NCBI RefSeq assembly: GCF_014198245.1
Contig: NZ_JACIHE010000002.1
Span: forward strand, 276,275 to 340,274
Length of the DNA: 64,000 nucleotides
Direction: 5' to 3'
DNA from: Bradyrhizobium sp. cir1
GTDB lineage: Bacteria > Pseudomonadota > Alphaproteobacteria > Rhizobiales > Xanthobacteraceae
The notes beneath the pieces were generated by a model that made no database searches, was not told the DNA's origin, and saw only the letters and a program-made list of their open reading frames with translations. Within the stretch, counting starts at the first letter, position 1; each line of letters starts with the position of its first letter. A program made the translations under genes and the position numbers. Below, in pieces: positions 7,865-17,297 of this stretch.

Positions 7865-9007
7865 ATGGCAGATCAAGTTGCAGCAGCTTTGTCGAAACAG
7901 TCCCGTATTCTATACACTAAACCGTCCATTACGGAGCTTGAAACACGCTATGCGGCAGATGCTGCGGCCAACGGCTGGGGCGAGCGCTGCTATGACTATA
8001 TCAATCGCTTCGAGGCCGCCTTCAGGGATCATCTCGGCGTGTCCCATGCAATCGCGACGTCAAGCTGTACCGGCGCGCTGCACATGGGAATGGCGGCGCT
8101 CGACATCGGTCCGGGCGACGAGGTCATCATGGCCGATACCAACTGGATCGCCTCGGCGGCGCCAATCACCCATCTCGGCGCGACGCCCGTCTTTGTCGAT
8201 ATTCGTCCCGACAGTTGGTGCATCGATCCCGATCTGGTGGAGGCTGCGGTCACACCGCGGACAAAGGCTATTCTTGCGGTTCACTTGTACGGCAATCTGT
8301 GCGACATGGACCGCTTGTTGGCGATCGGAGAGCGGCATGGCATTCCGGTGATCGAGGATGCCGCGGAGGCGATCGGTTCTGAGTATTTCGACAAACGTGC
8401 CGGAAGCATGGGCCGCTTCGGAGCCTTCTCGTTTCATGGCACCAAGACCGTCACCACGGGCGAGGGCGGGATGTTCGTGACGAACGATCCCTCCCTTTAC
8501 GAACGCGTGCTGACGCTCTCGAACCACGGCCGATCGCGAAGGCAGCGCAAGCAATTCTGGCCGGACGAGGTTGGCTTCAAATACAAGATGTCCAACATCC
8601 AGGCGGCTCTCGGCTGTGCGCAAATGGATCGGGTTGCCGATTTGATCGGCCGCAAGCGGCAGATCTTCCACTATTACCGCGACCGCTTGCGCGATCTGTC
8701 GGGGGTTCGAATGAACCCGGAACCAAGCAACATCGTCAACGGCGCCTGGATGCCGACGGTCGTCTTCGACGAATCAACCGGCGTGTCGCGCGAAAATCTC
8801 GCTGCCGCGTTCTCAGCCGATAACATCGATGCCCGGGTATTTTTCTATCCGCTATCGGGATTGCCGATGTTCGATGCCGTGCCGGGCAACCGGCATGCGT
8901 GGTCGATCCCCGAACGCGCGATCAATCTGCCCAGCTATCACGATATGACGCAGGAAGAGCAGGATCGAGTGATTGCCGTGGTGCGCCGAGTACTCTTGGA
9001 CAATTGA
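7865..9007 (+). CDS. DegT/DnrJ/EryC1-family sugar aminotransferase
   Basis: The 380-residue product is a PLP-dependent NDP-ketosugar aminotransferase. The PLP lysine lies in FHGTKTVTTGEGG, after the conserved VIEDAAEAIGS; ATSSCTGALHMGMAAL is the N-terminal cofactor/substrate segment. The lysine separates it from RfbH-type dehydratases, which carry His there. It resembles GDP-perosamine synthase-like enzymes acting on 4-keto-6-deoxymannose, and a formyltransferase follows directly. I chose ATG 7865 (GGGTGA upstream); GTG 7856 overlaps the previous gene and is possible. Confidence 0.9.
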   Translation: MADQVAAALSKQSRILYTKPSITELETRYAADAAANGWGERCYDYINRFEAAFRDHLGVSHAIATSSCTGALHMGMAALDIGPGDEVIMADTNWIASAAPITHLGATPVFVDIRPDSWCIDPDLVEAAVTPRTKAILAVHLYGNLCDMDRLLAIGERHGIPVIEDAAEAIGSEYFDKRAGSMGRFGAFSFHGTKTVTTGEGGMFVTNDPSLYERVLTLSNHGRSRRQRKQFWPDEVGFKYKMSNIQAALGCAQMDRVADLIGRKRQIFHYYRDRLRDLSGVRMNPEPSNIVNGAWMPTVVFDESTGVSRENLAAAFSADNIDARVFFYPLSGLPMFDAVPGNRHAWSIPERAINLPSYHDMTQEEQDRVIAVVRRVLLDN

Positions 9008-9014
9008 CGCTGCA

Positions 9015-9758
9015 ATGAAGCTTCTCCTGCTTGCGGACGGTCACATCGGCTTCGAGGCCGCTCGCTGGCTGCTTGGAAATTATCGGGACGATGTCGGGCT
9101 AGTGGTGACGACGGCTGACAATGAGATCGCCGCGATGGCGCATGGCGCCGGCGTGCAGTCGCTCATCTTTCACTCGTCCGGCCAGATCTCGGATTTGGCC
9201 GCAAGCGAGCACCTGTCTTTCGACCTCGGCATCCTGGCGTGGTGGCCAAAGATCATCCGGCCGCCATTGCTCGGCCTTCCTCGCCGAGGGTTCGTCAACA
9301 CCCATCCGAGCCTGCTGCCCTACGGCCGAGGCAAACACTACAATTTCTGGTCGATTGTCGATCGGGTGCCCTTCGGGGTGACCCTACATATGGTCGATGA
9401 AGGGGTCGATACCGGCGATATCGTCGCCCAGGCCGAGCTTCCCTATGACTGGGAGGATACCGGCGAATCGCTCTATCGACGGGCGAGGGAAGCGATGCTG
9501 AAGCTGTTTCAGGAGACCTATCCGAGACTTCGCAGCCTCGACTTCGAGACCCGGCCGCAGCATCCCGGAGCCGGGACCTTTCACCGCGCCTCCGAACTCG
9601 AGCCGGGCAGTGTGATCGACATCGAGGGGACGTATTTGGCGCGCGATCTGCTGAATTTGCTACGCGCACGCACCTTTTCAGGCTATCCCGGCTGTTCGTT
9701 CTCGGACGGCGGTGACCTGTACGAGGTTCGCGTTGAGATCAAGAGGAAGCCGCGATGA
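9015..9758 (+). CDS. Sugar N-formyltransferase (Fmt-like)
   Basis: The 247-residue product has the formyl-THF transferase core: FVNTHPSLLPYGRG carries the catalytic Asn and His, and GVDTGDIVAQ carries the Asp. It lacks the full C-terminal tRNA-binding domain of Fmt and has a short C-terminal extension. Such enzymes formylate the amino group of NDP-amino sugars, and the aminotransferase immediately upstream would make the substrate. Together they predict an N-formyl-4-amino-4,6-dideoxyhexose. Start ATG 9015, seven bases after the aminotransferase stop. The exact sugar is an inference. Confidence 0.87.
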   Translation: MKLLLLADGHIGFEAARWLLGNYRDDVGLVVTTADNEIAAMAHGAGVQSLIFHSSGQISDLAASEHLSFDLGILAWWPKIIRPPLLGLPRRGFVNTHPSLLPYGRGKHYNFWSIVDRVPFGVTLHMVDEGVDTGDIVAQAELPYDWEDTGESLYRRAREAMLKLFQETYPRLRSLDFETRPQHPGAGTFHRASELEPGSVIDIEGTYLARDLLNLLRARTFSGYPGCSFSDGGDLYEVRVEIKRKPR

Positions 9759-10504
9759 GTGAGTATGAAAAATTCAGGCGCGAATGCGCGACCGAGATCG
9801 CGCAGATGGGCGATGATGGCGAACTCGCTCTTGCCACGCGCGCCTGGATGGACCGCGCCAATCGCGCGAAATACTCCTACCATTTCGAATGGATGGGCCG
9901 TCCAATCATCCAATATCCTCAGGATATACTCGCTGTTCAGGAGATCATCTGGTCGGTAAAGCCTGACCTCATCATCGAGACCGGCATCGCGCACGGAGGA
10001 TCGCTGATCTTCTCCGCTTCGATGCTGGAATTGAATGCGATTTCCGGCGGTCCGAAGGATGCTGAAGTGCTGGGAATCGATATCGACATCCGTGCACACA
10101 ACCGCGCCGCGGTCGAAGCGCATCCGATGGCCCGGCGCATCTCCATGATCGAGGGCTCCAGTGTTGCTCCGGAGGTGATTGCCGCGGTCAGGGCCAAGGC
10201 TGCCGGCAAGCGTAGCGTTCTCGTCATGCTGGACAGCAACCACACCCACGATCACGTCATCGCCGAACTGGATGCCTTTGCTCATTTGGCCACCGTCGGG
10301 AGCTACTGCATCGTGTTCGACACCGTGATCGAGGATATGCCGGCTGACGCTTTCGCGGATCGTCCTTGGGGGCGGGGCAACAATGCCAAGACTGCCGTAT
10401 TCGAGTTCCTCGAGCAGCACCCGGAATTCGAGATCGACAAGAGCATTCAGAACAAGCTGTTGGTCACGGTAGCGCCGGACGGTTACCTCAAGCGTGGCAG
10501 GTAG
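9755..10504 (+). CDS. CmcI-like (cephalosporin hydroxylase family) methyltransferase
   Basis: The 249-residue product matches the CmcI/RhmT family, which despite the name are mostly SAM-dependent O-methyltransferases. SAM-binding motif I is DLIIETGIAHGGSLIF (about residues 69-84), with LGIDIDIRAHNR after it and VLVMLDSNHTHDHV as the metal-site region. Its start overlaps the formyltransferase stop (ATGA). It probably methylates a sugar of the growing chain and is one candidate for the end-capping step that Wzt might read. Confidence 0.85.
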   Translation: MSEYEKFRRECATEIAQMGDDGELALATRAWMDRANRAKYSYHFEWMGRPIIQYPQDILAVQEIIWSVKPDLIIETGIAHGGSLIFSASMLELNAISGGPKDAEVLGIDIDIRAHNRAAVEAHPMARRISMIEGSSVAPEVIAAVRAKAAGKRSVLVMLDSNHTHDHVIAELDAFAHLATVGSYCIVFDTVIEDMPADAFADRPWGRGNNAKTAVFEFLEQHPEFEIDKSIQNKLLVTVAPDGYLKRGR

Positions 10505-10520
10505 GGGTTCGGGTAGCCGA

Positions 10521-11471
10521 ATGTCTGAGCCGCTCGTCATCATCGGAATACCGACGTTCAACCGACCGGAGGGGTTGAGGCGGACGCTGGGTGACCTTTG
10601 CGCGCAGACCTATCGTCACATCGAGATCGTCGTTTCGGACAACGCGTCTCCAGGCTCGGCTGTTCGAGACGTCGTCGACGAATTCGCCGCGAACGACGCG
10701 CGGGTCAGCTACCACCGGCATCCGGAAAATGTCGGAGCCATGCGTAATTTTTCGTCCCTGGTGCTCAAGGCGCGCGGCGAGTTCTTCATGTGGGCTGCGG
10801 ATGATGATCGGTGGGAGCCGTTCTTTGTCGAGCGCTGCGTCCAACGGCTCGTGGCAGATCCCGGGCTCGCCGTGTGCCAGATGGAAGCTCAATACGAAGT
10901 CGACGGGAAAACCTTGTTCCCTTTCTTTTTCGAGGGCTCGCCGTTCAATAGCTATTCCTCACGCTCGCCATTCGATCGCGTGAAACATCTGCTGCGTCAC
11001 GTCTACGGCAATCTGGTCTACGGCGTATTCAGGCGGGAAGCACTGTTTCACGAGGGCAAGCCGATTACCGAGTGGATTGGCCGGACGCTCAACGAGATTC
11101 CGATGCAAATTTTACTGGCATCGTGGGGAAATATTCGGGTTATTCCGGAAATTGGCCTCTACAAGTCGGCGCCGCGAACCGTTTGCGAGCAGGCGCGATG
11201 GGAGCAGGTCGGCGGCTGGCTTCCGAATTGGCGCGGCTGGTGGAATTATCTCACGGATTGCCGATCACTGCACCAGTATCACGAGATGGTCATGCATGAG
11301 AATTTCGCGGCAATCGACGCCCTCGGGCTCGATTCCCGGGCGACCGGACAGTTACGTACCTTCGCCGCGTATTGTCTGTTAAAGCACGAATTTCTCCTGG
11401 CATTGCGGTGGAAGCCTGTCGGCCCGGAAGCACCGCAGCCCACCGCAGCGAATCCAGTTGCACAGAGTTGA
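10521..11471 (+). CDS. Glycosyltransferase family 2
   Basis: This 316-residue GT-A transferase starts with IIGIPTFNRPEGLRRTL, then VVSDNASPGS, and has a DDD-type metal motif in WAADDDRWEP (about residue 95). It transfers a sugar from a nucleotide donor to the lipid-linked chain in the cytoplasm. The open frame extends upstream to a GTG inside the previous gene, but ATG 10521 begins at the conserved strand and is preferred. The following gene is a close relative (shared FNRPE/YNRPE and WAADDD motifs), so the pair may come from duplication. Confidence 0.9.
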   Translation: MSEPLVIIGIPTFNRPEGLRRTLGDLCAQTYRHIEIVVSDNASPGSAVRDVVDEFAANDARVSYHRHPENVGAMRNFSSLVLKARGEFFMWAADDDRWEPFFVERCVQRLVADPGLAVCQMEAQYEVDGKTLFPFFFEGSPFNSYSSRSPFDRVKHLLRHVYGNLVYGVFRREALFHEGKPITEWIGRTLNEIPMQILLASWGNIRVIPEIGLYKSAPRTVCEQARWEQVGGWLPNWRGWWNYLTDCRSLHQYHEMVMHENFAAIDALGLDSRATGQLRTFAAYCLLKHEFLLALRWKPVGPEAPQPTAANPVAQS

Positions 11472-11478
11472 TCCCTAG

Positions 11479-12567
11479 ATGAGCGACCGCGTACCTCGTG
11501 TTTCGGTTGGTCTGCCGACCTACAATCGACCCGAACTTCTTGCGCTGGTGCTCGATACCTTCCAGCGGCAGACATTCGCCGATTTCGAGCTCATCATTTC
11601 CGACAACGCCTCGACCAACCCCGAGGTGCGGCAGGTATGCGAACGCTACGCCGGTGCGGATCTGCGCTTCCGGTACGTGCGTCAGCCGATCAACCGGGGC
11701 GCCGAGAGTAATTTCTGGTTCGTCTACGACCAGGCGCGAGCGCCTTTGTTTCTCTGGGCGGCCGATGACGATTTGTGGCCGGCCGACTTCCTGGAAAGAG
11801 GTGTCGCCGCGCTTGATCGGAATCCGCGTGCCTCGGCCTGGTTTTGCCAGGTTGTCAACATCAACATGAACGGCGATGTCGTCCGGACCTATCCGAGCTT
11901 CAAACGATTCCAGTCGAGCGCGTTCAAATTCCTCGATTTGGCGCGATTTCTCTGGGAGCCCGAAATCATGGGTAAGGCGAACCTGATCTATTCGATCTTC
12001 CGGCGCCAGGAGCTGGCGCGGGTGATCGATCTGTTTCGTGATCGCCCGTCGACCTGGGGCAACGACATGAACCTGGTCTATGGCTATTTGTGTCGCTCCA
12101 ACCTGGTCGTCGACGCTGAACTGGTGCTGCAGAAGCGCGTCCCAACGGATATCGTCGATTCAGTGGTCAGCCCGCGCTCGCAGATCTATCCGCGGGAGGA
12201 GCGCTCGATCTATTTCGAGAACTATCGCCGCGCAGCGGAGGGCAGCAATTATCGGCCGCTGACGGTGGCCGTACTGACCGTCAGGTCTGCGTACGACTAT
12301 GTCGCATCGGGCAGAGCCGCATGGGACTACGAACATTCGGAGTTCAAGCGCGATCTCGATGAACGGAAGAACGATTTTGAGAAGTGGAAAACGACAAGGT
12401 CGCAAGAGCTCCAGACGTGGAAGGCCCACGCTTCTGGCTTTATCGCACGGAATGTCGCCAGAACCACCGGGCTTTTCGCGCGAAATCTTGCGCGAGCCTC
12501 CCGACTTCTCACCCGGAATCTCGCACGAATTAGAGCACGAATCCCTGGATTAGGGGGCGGCAGGTAG
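11479..12567 (+). CDS. Glycosyltransferase family 2 with basic C-terminal tail
   Basis: This 362-residue GT-A enzyme shows [17 protein letters not shown] at the N-terminus, [11 protein letters not shown], and the metal motif [12 protein letters not shown]. Beyond the catalytic domain (about 1-280) comes a charged coiled-coil-like stretch (about 290-320) and three rough repeats of an FxARNxAR type unit to the end. The tail is basic and amphipathic and could hold the enzyme at the membrane. It lies seven bases after the preceding GT2, to which it is similar. Confidence 0.9.
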   Translation: MSDRVPRVSVGLPTYNRPELLALVLDTFQRQTFADFELIISDNASTNPEVRQVCERYAGADLRFRYVRQPINRGAESNFWFVYDQARAPLFLWAADDDLWPADFLERGVAALDRNPRASAWFCQVVNINMNGDVVRTYPSFKRFQSSAFKFLDLARFLWEPEIMGKANLIYSIFRRQELARVIDLFRDRPSTWGNDMNLVYGYLCRSNLVVDAELVLQKRVPTDIVDSVVSPRSQIYPREERSIYFENYRRAAEGSNYRPLTVAVLTVRSAYDYVASGRAAWDYEHSEFKRDLDERKNDFEKWKTTRSQELQTWKAHASGFIARNVARTTGLFARNLARASRLLTRNLARIRARIPGLGGGR

Positions 12568-12578
12568 GGAGTCATGAA

Positions 12579-13352
12579 ATGAAAGCAGTCATTCTCGCAG
12601 GTGGCATGGGTACGCGAATATCCGAGGAATCATTGGTGCGCCCGAAGCCGATGATCGAAATCGGCGGGCGGCCAATCCTCTGGCACATCATGAAGCTCTA
12701 CGCTCATCATGGGATCACGGATTTTGTGATCTGCCTCGGCTATAAGGGGTACATGATCAAGGAATACTTCATGAACTTCGTGCTGCATCATTCCGATGTC
12801 ACCATCGATGCTACGAAGAACAGCGTCACCTACCATCAAAGCAGCGTCGAGCCTTGGCGGATCACGCTGGTGGATACGGGCGAGACCACGCTGACGGGCG
12901 GCCGGCTCAAGCGTGTGCGCAATTATCTCGATCCGCGGGAGCCGTTCTGCTTCACTTACGGCGATGGGCTGTCCGATATCGATATTGCCGCCAGCATCAA
13001 GTTTCACCGCAGCCATGGCAAACAGGCGACCGTGACGGCAGTGCGACCGCCGGGCCGCTATGGTGCGCTGGAAATCGATGACTCTACGGTGAAATCCTTC
13101 GTCGAGAAGCCACCCGGCGACAACGCCTACATCAACGGGGGCTTCTTCGTGCTCAATCCAGCGGTGATCGACCGGATCGAGGGCGACAAGACATCCTGGG
13201 AATCGACTCCGTTGGAGGCGTTGGCACGCGATGCGCAGCTCGCCGCCTACCGGCACTACGGTTTCTGGCAGCCGATGGACACGCTGCGCGACAAGATGAT
13301 GCTCGAGGAACTCTGGCAGTCTGGTCGCGCACCTTGGCGGCATTGGGGCTAG
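12579..13352 (+). CDS. rfbF: Glucose-1-phosphate cytidylyltransferase
   Basis: The 257-residue product makes CDP-glucose from CTP and glucose 1-phosphate. The nucleotide-binding loop is [20 protein letters not shown], followed by [19 protein letters not shown] and [13 protein letters not shown], all typical of Rfb[11 protein letters not shown] carries the metal aspartate. Its partner rfbG lies 7 kb downstream in a separate transcription unit at 20,233. The next gene is a C-methyltransferase of the kind that acts on NDP-4-ketosugars. Start ATG 12579. Confidence 0.94.
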   Translation: MKAVILAGGMGTRISEESLVRPKPMIEIGGRPILWHIMKLYAHHGITDFVICLGYKGYMIKEYFMNFVLHHSDVTIDATKNSVTYHQSSVEPWRITLVDTGETTLTGGRLKRVRNYLDPREPFCFTYGDGLSDIDIAASIKFHRSHGKQATVTAVRPPGRYGALEIDDSTVKSFVEKPPGDNAYINGGFFVLNPAVIDRIEGDKTSWESTPLEALARDAQLAAYRHYGFWQPMDTLRDKMMLEELWQSGRAPWRHWG

Positions 13353-13357
13353 ACGCG

Positions 13358-14623
13358 ATGGCCATTGGCTCTCCGATGTGCCGGTCCTGCGGCGCGCCGC
13401 TTACAGCCGTTCTGGTAGATCTCGGCATGACGCCGATTTCGAATGCGTTTGTCCGCGCCGAACATGCCTCGCTCAGCGAGCGGTTCTATCCGCTCAAGAG
13501 CTTTGTCTGCGACCATTGCTGGCTGGTGCAGCTAGAGGATTTCGAGACGCCGGAGACGCACTTCCACGCCGACTACGTCTATTTCTCGTCCTTCTCGGAT
13601 AGCTGGCTCGCCCATGCGAGGACGTTTGCGGAACAGGCCGCGGCTCGGCTTGGCCTTGATGCCCGCTCGCGGGTCGTGGAAGTCGGCAGCAACGACGGCT
13701 ATTTGCTGCAATATTTCGTTCAGCGTAGCATCCCCTGCCTCGGGGTCGACCCGGCGGCCAACTGTGCCAAGGCGGCCTGGGAGCTGCGGCGAGTACCGAC
13801 CGAGGTCGCGTTCTTCGGATCAAAGGCGGCGATGCGGTTGCGCGAGCAGGGTGGCACGGCCGATCTGATCATTGCCAACAATGTGCTTGCGCATGTGCCC
13901 GACATCAACGATTTCGTTGCCGGCTTCAAGATCTTGCTCGGCGAGCGGGGCATTGCGACCTTCGAATTTCCGCATGTTCTGGAAATGATCCGCAATGTCG
14001 AATTCGATACCATTTATCACGAGCATTATTCCTATTTGTCGTTGTTGGCACTGGAGCCGCTGTTCGCGCGCCACGGGTTGCGGGTAATCGACGTCGAACG
14101 CCTCTCGACGCATGGCGGCTCGCTCCGACTGTATGTTGCGCATGACGACCGCACGGACGTTCTTGATAGCGTCAGGCAGCTCAGGCGCGAGGAAGCCCAG
14201 GCCGGCCTGGACCGGCTTGCGACCTATGAGACTTTCGGGCATCGGGTCCGGCAATTGAAACGATCGCTGCTGCGTCTTCTGATCGAGCTCATAGAGGCCG
14301 GGAAATCGGTCGCTGCCTACGGCGCGCCCGCGAAAGGGAATACGCTGCTCAACTACTGCGGAATCGGCCGCGACTTCATCTCTTTCACGGCAGATCGCAA
14401 CGTACACAAGCAGGGTCTGCTGCTACCGGGTACCAGGATTCCGGTCCTAGCCCCGGATGAGATCGCGCGGAGGCGACCCGACTATGTTCTCATCCTGCCT
14501 TGGAACTTGCGGCAAGAGATCGTACAGCAGATCAGCCAGATTCCCGATTGGACAGGCCAGTTCATCATTGCGGTGCCTGAGCCGGTGATTCTGGACAGCC
14601 GTGGGAATTCAGACAATGACTGA
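13358..14623 (+). CDS. NDP-sugar C-methyltransferase (TylC3-type)
   Basis: The 421-residue product has the three parts of deoxysugar C-methyltransferases: an N-terminal zinc-binding domain (CRSCGAPL and VCDHCWLVQ, four Cys), a central SAM domain (VVEVGSNDGYLLQ, then IIANNVLAHVPDI), and a C-terminal Rossmann-like domain (SVAAYGAPAKGNTLLNY). YHEHYSYLSL in the middle is a family hallmark containing catalytic His/Tyr residues. These enzymes usually methylate C3 of an NDP-4-keto-6-deoxyhexose. With rfbF adjacent and rfbG nearby, a CDP-linked substrate is plausible. Start ATG 13358; an upstream TTG overlaps rfbF. Confidence 0.9.
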   Translation: MAIGSPMCRSCGAPLTAVLVDLGMTPISNAFVRAEHASLSERFYPLKSFVCDHCWLVQLEDFETPETHFHADYVYFSSFSDSWLAHARTFAEQAAARLGLDARSRVVEVGSNDGYLLQYFVQRSIPCLGVDPAANCAKAAWELRRVPTEVAFFGSKAAMRLREQGGTADLIIANNVLAHVPDINDFVAGFKILLGERGIATFEFPHVLEMIRNVEFDTIYHEHYSYLSLLALEPLFARHGLRVIDVERLSTHGGSLRLYVAHDDRTDVLDSVRQLRREEAQAGLDRLATYETFGHRVRQLKRSLLRLLIELIEAGKSVAAYGAPAKGNTLLNYCGIGRDFISFTADRNVHKQGLLLPGTRIPVLAPDEIARRRPDYVLILPWNLRQEIVQQISQIPDWTGQFIIAVPEPVILDSRGNSDND

Positions 14624-15620
14624 TCAGGATCGCGCACCGACCGTCAGCGTCGTGCTGTCGGTGCGCAACGGCGGCGCTGATTTGCCCAAGGCGCTTGAAA
14701 CGATCCTCACGCAGTCGTTCACCGATTTCGAGCTGATCGCGATCAACAACGGCTCGACCGACAGCACCCGCGAGTTCCTCGATCAGATCGCTGATCCCAG
14801 GGTTCGCGTGTATCATCAGGAGGACAAAGGCCTCGCCGCCGCGCTCAATCGCGGCATTTCGCTCGCACGAGGACGCTACATCGCGCGGCAGGATCACGAC
14901 GACTGGGCGCTGCCGACCCGCATTGCACAGCAGGTGGCGTTCCTCGATGCCAATCCCGATCATGCGCTGGTCGGCACCAGGGCCGAGGTCTGGGTCGGGA
15001 ACAGCCCGACCGGCCGGTTTCACGATCATCCCACCGAGGACGGGGATCTGCGTTTCGCGCTGCTGTTCAACAATTACTTCGTCCATTCCTCGGCGATGAT
15101 GCGCAAGACGGCGCTCGACCTGGTGGGCGTCTACACCACCGATAGTTCGCGCCAGCCGCCCGAAGACTACGAGCTTTGGTCGCGCATCGCCCGACGATTC
15201 CGTGTCGCCAACCTTCCGGAGCGTTTGACGATCTATCGCGAGGTGCCGACCAGCATGTCGCGCGACGGCGTCAACCCTTTCATGGAGAAGCTGATCCTGA
15301 TATCAGCTGAAAACCTCGCGGCTGCGTCGACCGGCGCGCCGCTGCCTCAGCCCGTTCATCGCGACATTGCGTGTCTGGCTCATGGCCAGCCCGACAAAAT
15401 GTCACGAGACGCTGATATTGAAGCCATGTGTGCTGCAATTGTCATGGCTGGGAAATCGATCTTCGGCGATCGAAGCTTTGACCCGGACCGTGATCCCGTC
15501 GCGTTCTGGTGTCGGAATCTGCGGCATCACTTCGCCATTCATCGCTATAAGCTGAATGGCGCGCGGACCGTCGCGCGCAGCGTAAGAACGGCGTTGCGTA
15601 GGTTTGGCTTTTCGATTTAA
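14616..15620 (+). CDS. Glycosyltransferase family 2
   Basis: This 334-residue GT-A enzyme starts SVVLSVRNGGADLPKAL and has IAINNGSTDSTREFL and ARQDHDDWALPTR. The metal motif reads DHDD rather than the usual DxDD spacing, which is common in this subfamily. The start ATG 14616 lies eight bases inside the C-methyltransferase gene, indicating coupling. It is similar in type to the GT2 at 24,335 (NGSTDS versus DGSTDD regions). Confidence 0.9.
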   Translation: MTDQDRAPTVSVVLSVRNGGADLPKALETILTQSFTDFELIAINNGSTDSTREFLDQIADPRVRVYHQEDKGLAAALNRGISLARGRYIARQDHDDWALPTRIAQQVAFLDANPDHALVGTRAEVWVGNSPTGRFHDHPTEDGDLRFALLFNNYFVHSSAMMRKTALDLVGVYTTDSSRQPPEDYELWSRIARRFRVANLPERLTIYREVPTSMSRDGVNPFMEKLILISAENLAAASTGAPLPQPVHRDIACLAHGQPDKMSRDADIEAMCAAIVMAGKSIFGDRSFDPDRDPVAFWCRNLRHHFAIHRYKLNGARTVARSVRTALRRFGFSI

Positions 15621-15674
15621 GGTTGATCGCGTTTGAGCAGCAAATCATCGTTGCGAATAGTGAAGGGACATTGA

Positions 15675-17297
15675 TTGCGCCTCCTGCTTTGCTGTGAATC
15701 CTATCCGCCGCACCGAGGCGGCGTGCAGGAGGTCATGCGGCAGATCGCCGAACGCATGGCCGCGCGGGGCCATGACGTCACGGTAGCCACAAGTATCCAT
15801 CCGGACAGGCGATCGAAGGTCGTCAACGGCGTCAGGATTCGCGCGTTCGATGCGGGCGGGAAGTCGGTCTATGGCCTGAACGGCGAAATCGAGGCGTATC
15901 GCGAGTTCGTCAGGACATCCCCCGTCGACGCGATCCTGATCATGGCCGCGCAGCAATGGAGCTTTGACGCGCTGTGGCCTGTGTTCGACGACATCAAGGC
16001 GCGCAAAGTATTCATTCCTTGTGGCTTTTCGGGGCTCTACGAGCCCGATTTCGCGGGCTATTTCCGGGAGCTTCCGGACATCCTCAAGAAGTTCGATCAT
16101 CTCGTCTTCAACGCCGAAAAATATCGCGACATCGATTTCGTCCGAAACATCGGCCTGACTAATTTCACGGTGCTGCCCAACGGCATCAGCGAGGCCGATT
16201 TCGAGCGGGAAGCGGATCCTGAGTTTCGGCAGCGGATGGCGATACCGGAAGATGCGTTCCTGTTCATGACCGTCGGCAATCCGATCGAGGCCAAGGGACA
16301 TCGCGACGTCGTCGAGGCGTTCCTGCACCTGGATACAAGTGGACGATCCGCGGTGTTGCTGTCGATCGCGGGATGGCCCGTCATCGAGTCGGGATATCTC
16401 CGGCACGCGAAGGCCGCCGTTAGCTTTGCCATGACCTTGGCTTCTCATGCGGCCGCCGTGACCAGGCGCGAGGGCTGGCCCGGGTTGCGACGGCTTGTCC
16501 GGCGGGCGGTGAAAAAATTGCGCCAGGCTATCGTCATCCGTCTGGTCAACTCGCGGCTGGGTCACGTCGCCCGCTTTATCGACTCTGCCGTCCGGCGCGT
16601 TGTTCACATCACGCGGGTCGAAGGATGGCCAGGCATCAAGCAACTGGTTCTACGCAAGCTTGGCAGGAGGCCGCCCGCGCCCATCGGCGTGGCCCCTTGT
16701 TCCGATATGCGGCCCGATATGCAGCGTGAAGGCGCACACATAGCGACCACTGGCACGCCGCCGGCGCCCGCACCGCTCGCGAGCATCGAGAGCATAGCTG
16801 CAAGGGCCTCCGCGCAACCGCTGAAGCGGGCGATCCTGACCGATCTGACGCGGCCGGAGTTGATTCAGGCCTACATGGCTGCCGATCTCTTCGTCTTTGC
16901 CTCGCGGATCGAATATTCTCCGCTGGTATTGTACGAGGCAGCCGCAGCCGGAACGCCATTCCTGACGGTTCCGGTCGGCAATGCCGACGAGATCGTGCGC
17001 TGGACCGGGAGCGGAATGCTCTGCGAGGCTTCAAAAGACACTTTCGGCTATACCCGCGTCGATCCGCAAAAACTCGCCAATGCGATGGCAAATTGCATGC
17101 GCGCACCGGATATGCTTGCCCGGTTCGGGACGACCGGACGGGAGCGGTGGCGCAAGCACTTCACCTGGCAGGTCGTTGCCGGGTACTATGAGGACATTCT
17201 TTCGGGCAAGACGCCCGACGTCCGTATCACTGACCTGCAGTCCCCGGATCAGCCAGCGCTGGATCCGCCGGGGCAGCCAATCTCGAGCGTAGCATGA
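15675..17297 (+). CDS. Glycosyltransferase GT4 with a large basic insertion
   Basis: The ends of this 540-residue protein match GT4: N-terminal CCESYPPHRGGVQEVMRQI, an acceptor domain to about residue 180 (VLPNGI), and donor-domain motifs FMTVGNPIEAKGH and SRIEYSPLVLYEAAAAGTPF. Between SIAGWP (about 235) and ILTDLTRPELIQAYMAADLF (about 385) lies an insertion of about 150 residues. It is rich in Arg/Lys amphipathic helices and holds two copies of a motif of type EGWPG-hydrophobic-basic (REGWPGLRRLV and VEGWPGIKQLV), then a Pro-rich stretch. GT4 enzymes are normally 350-420 residues. The start is TTG 15675 with AAGGGA six bases upstream. Confidence 0.88.
   Translation: MRLLLCCESYPPHRGGVQEVMRQIAERMAARGHDVTVATSIHPDRRSKVVNGVRIRAFDAGGKSVYGLNGEIEAYREFVRTSPVDAILIMAAQQWSFDALWPVFDDIKARKVFIPCGFSGLYEPDFAGYFRELPDILKKFDHLVFNAEKYRDIDFVRNIGLTNFTVLPNGISEADFEREADPEFRQRMAIPEDAFLFMTVGNPIEAKGHRDVVEAFLHLDTSGRSAVLLSIAGWPVIESGYLRHAKAAVSFAMTLASHAAAVTRREGWPGLRRLVRRAVKKLRQAIVIRLVNSRLGHVARFIDSAVRRVVHITRVEGWPGIKQLVLRKLGRRPPAPIGVAPCSDMRPDMQREGAHIATTGTPPAPAPLASIESIAARASAQPLKRAILTDLTRPELIQAYMAADLFVFASRIEYSPLVLYEAAAAGTPFLTVPVGNADEIVRWTGSGMLCEASKDTFGYTRVDPQKLANAMANCMRAPDMLARFGTTGRERWRKHFTWQVVAGYYEDILSGKTPDVRITDLQSPDQPALDPPGQPISSVA

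Noticed and set aside
7865..9007. RfbH-type 3-dehydratase for dideoxyhexose synthesis
   Set aside because: The PLP position is Lys within FHGTKTVTTGEGG, as in true aminotransferases, not His.
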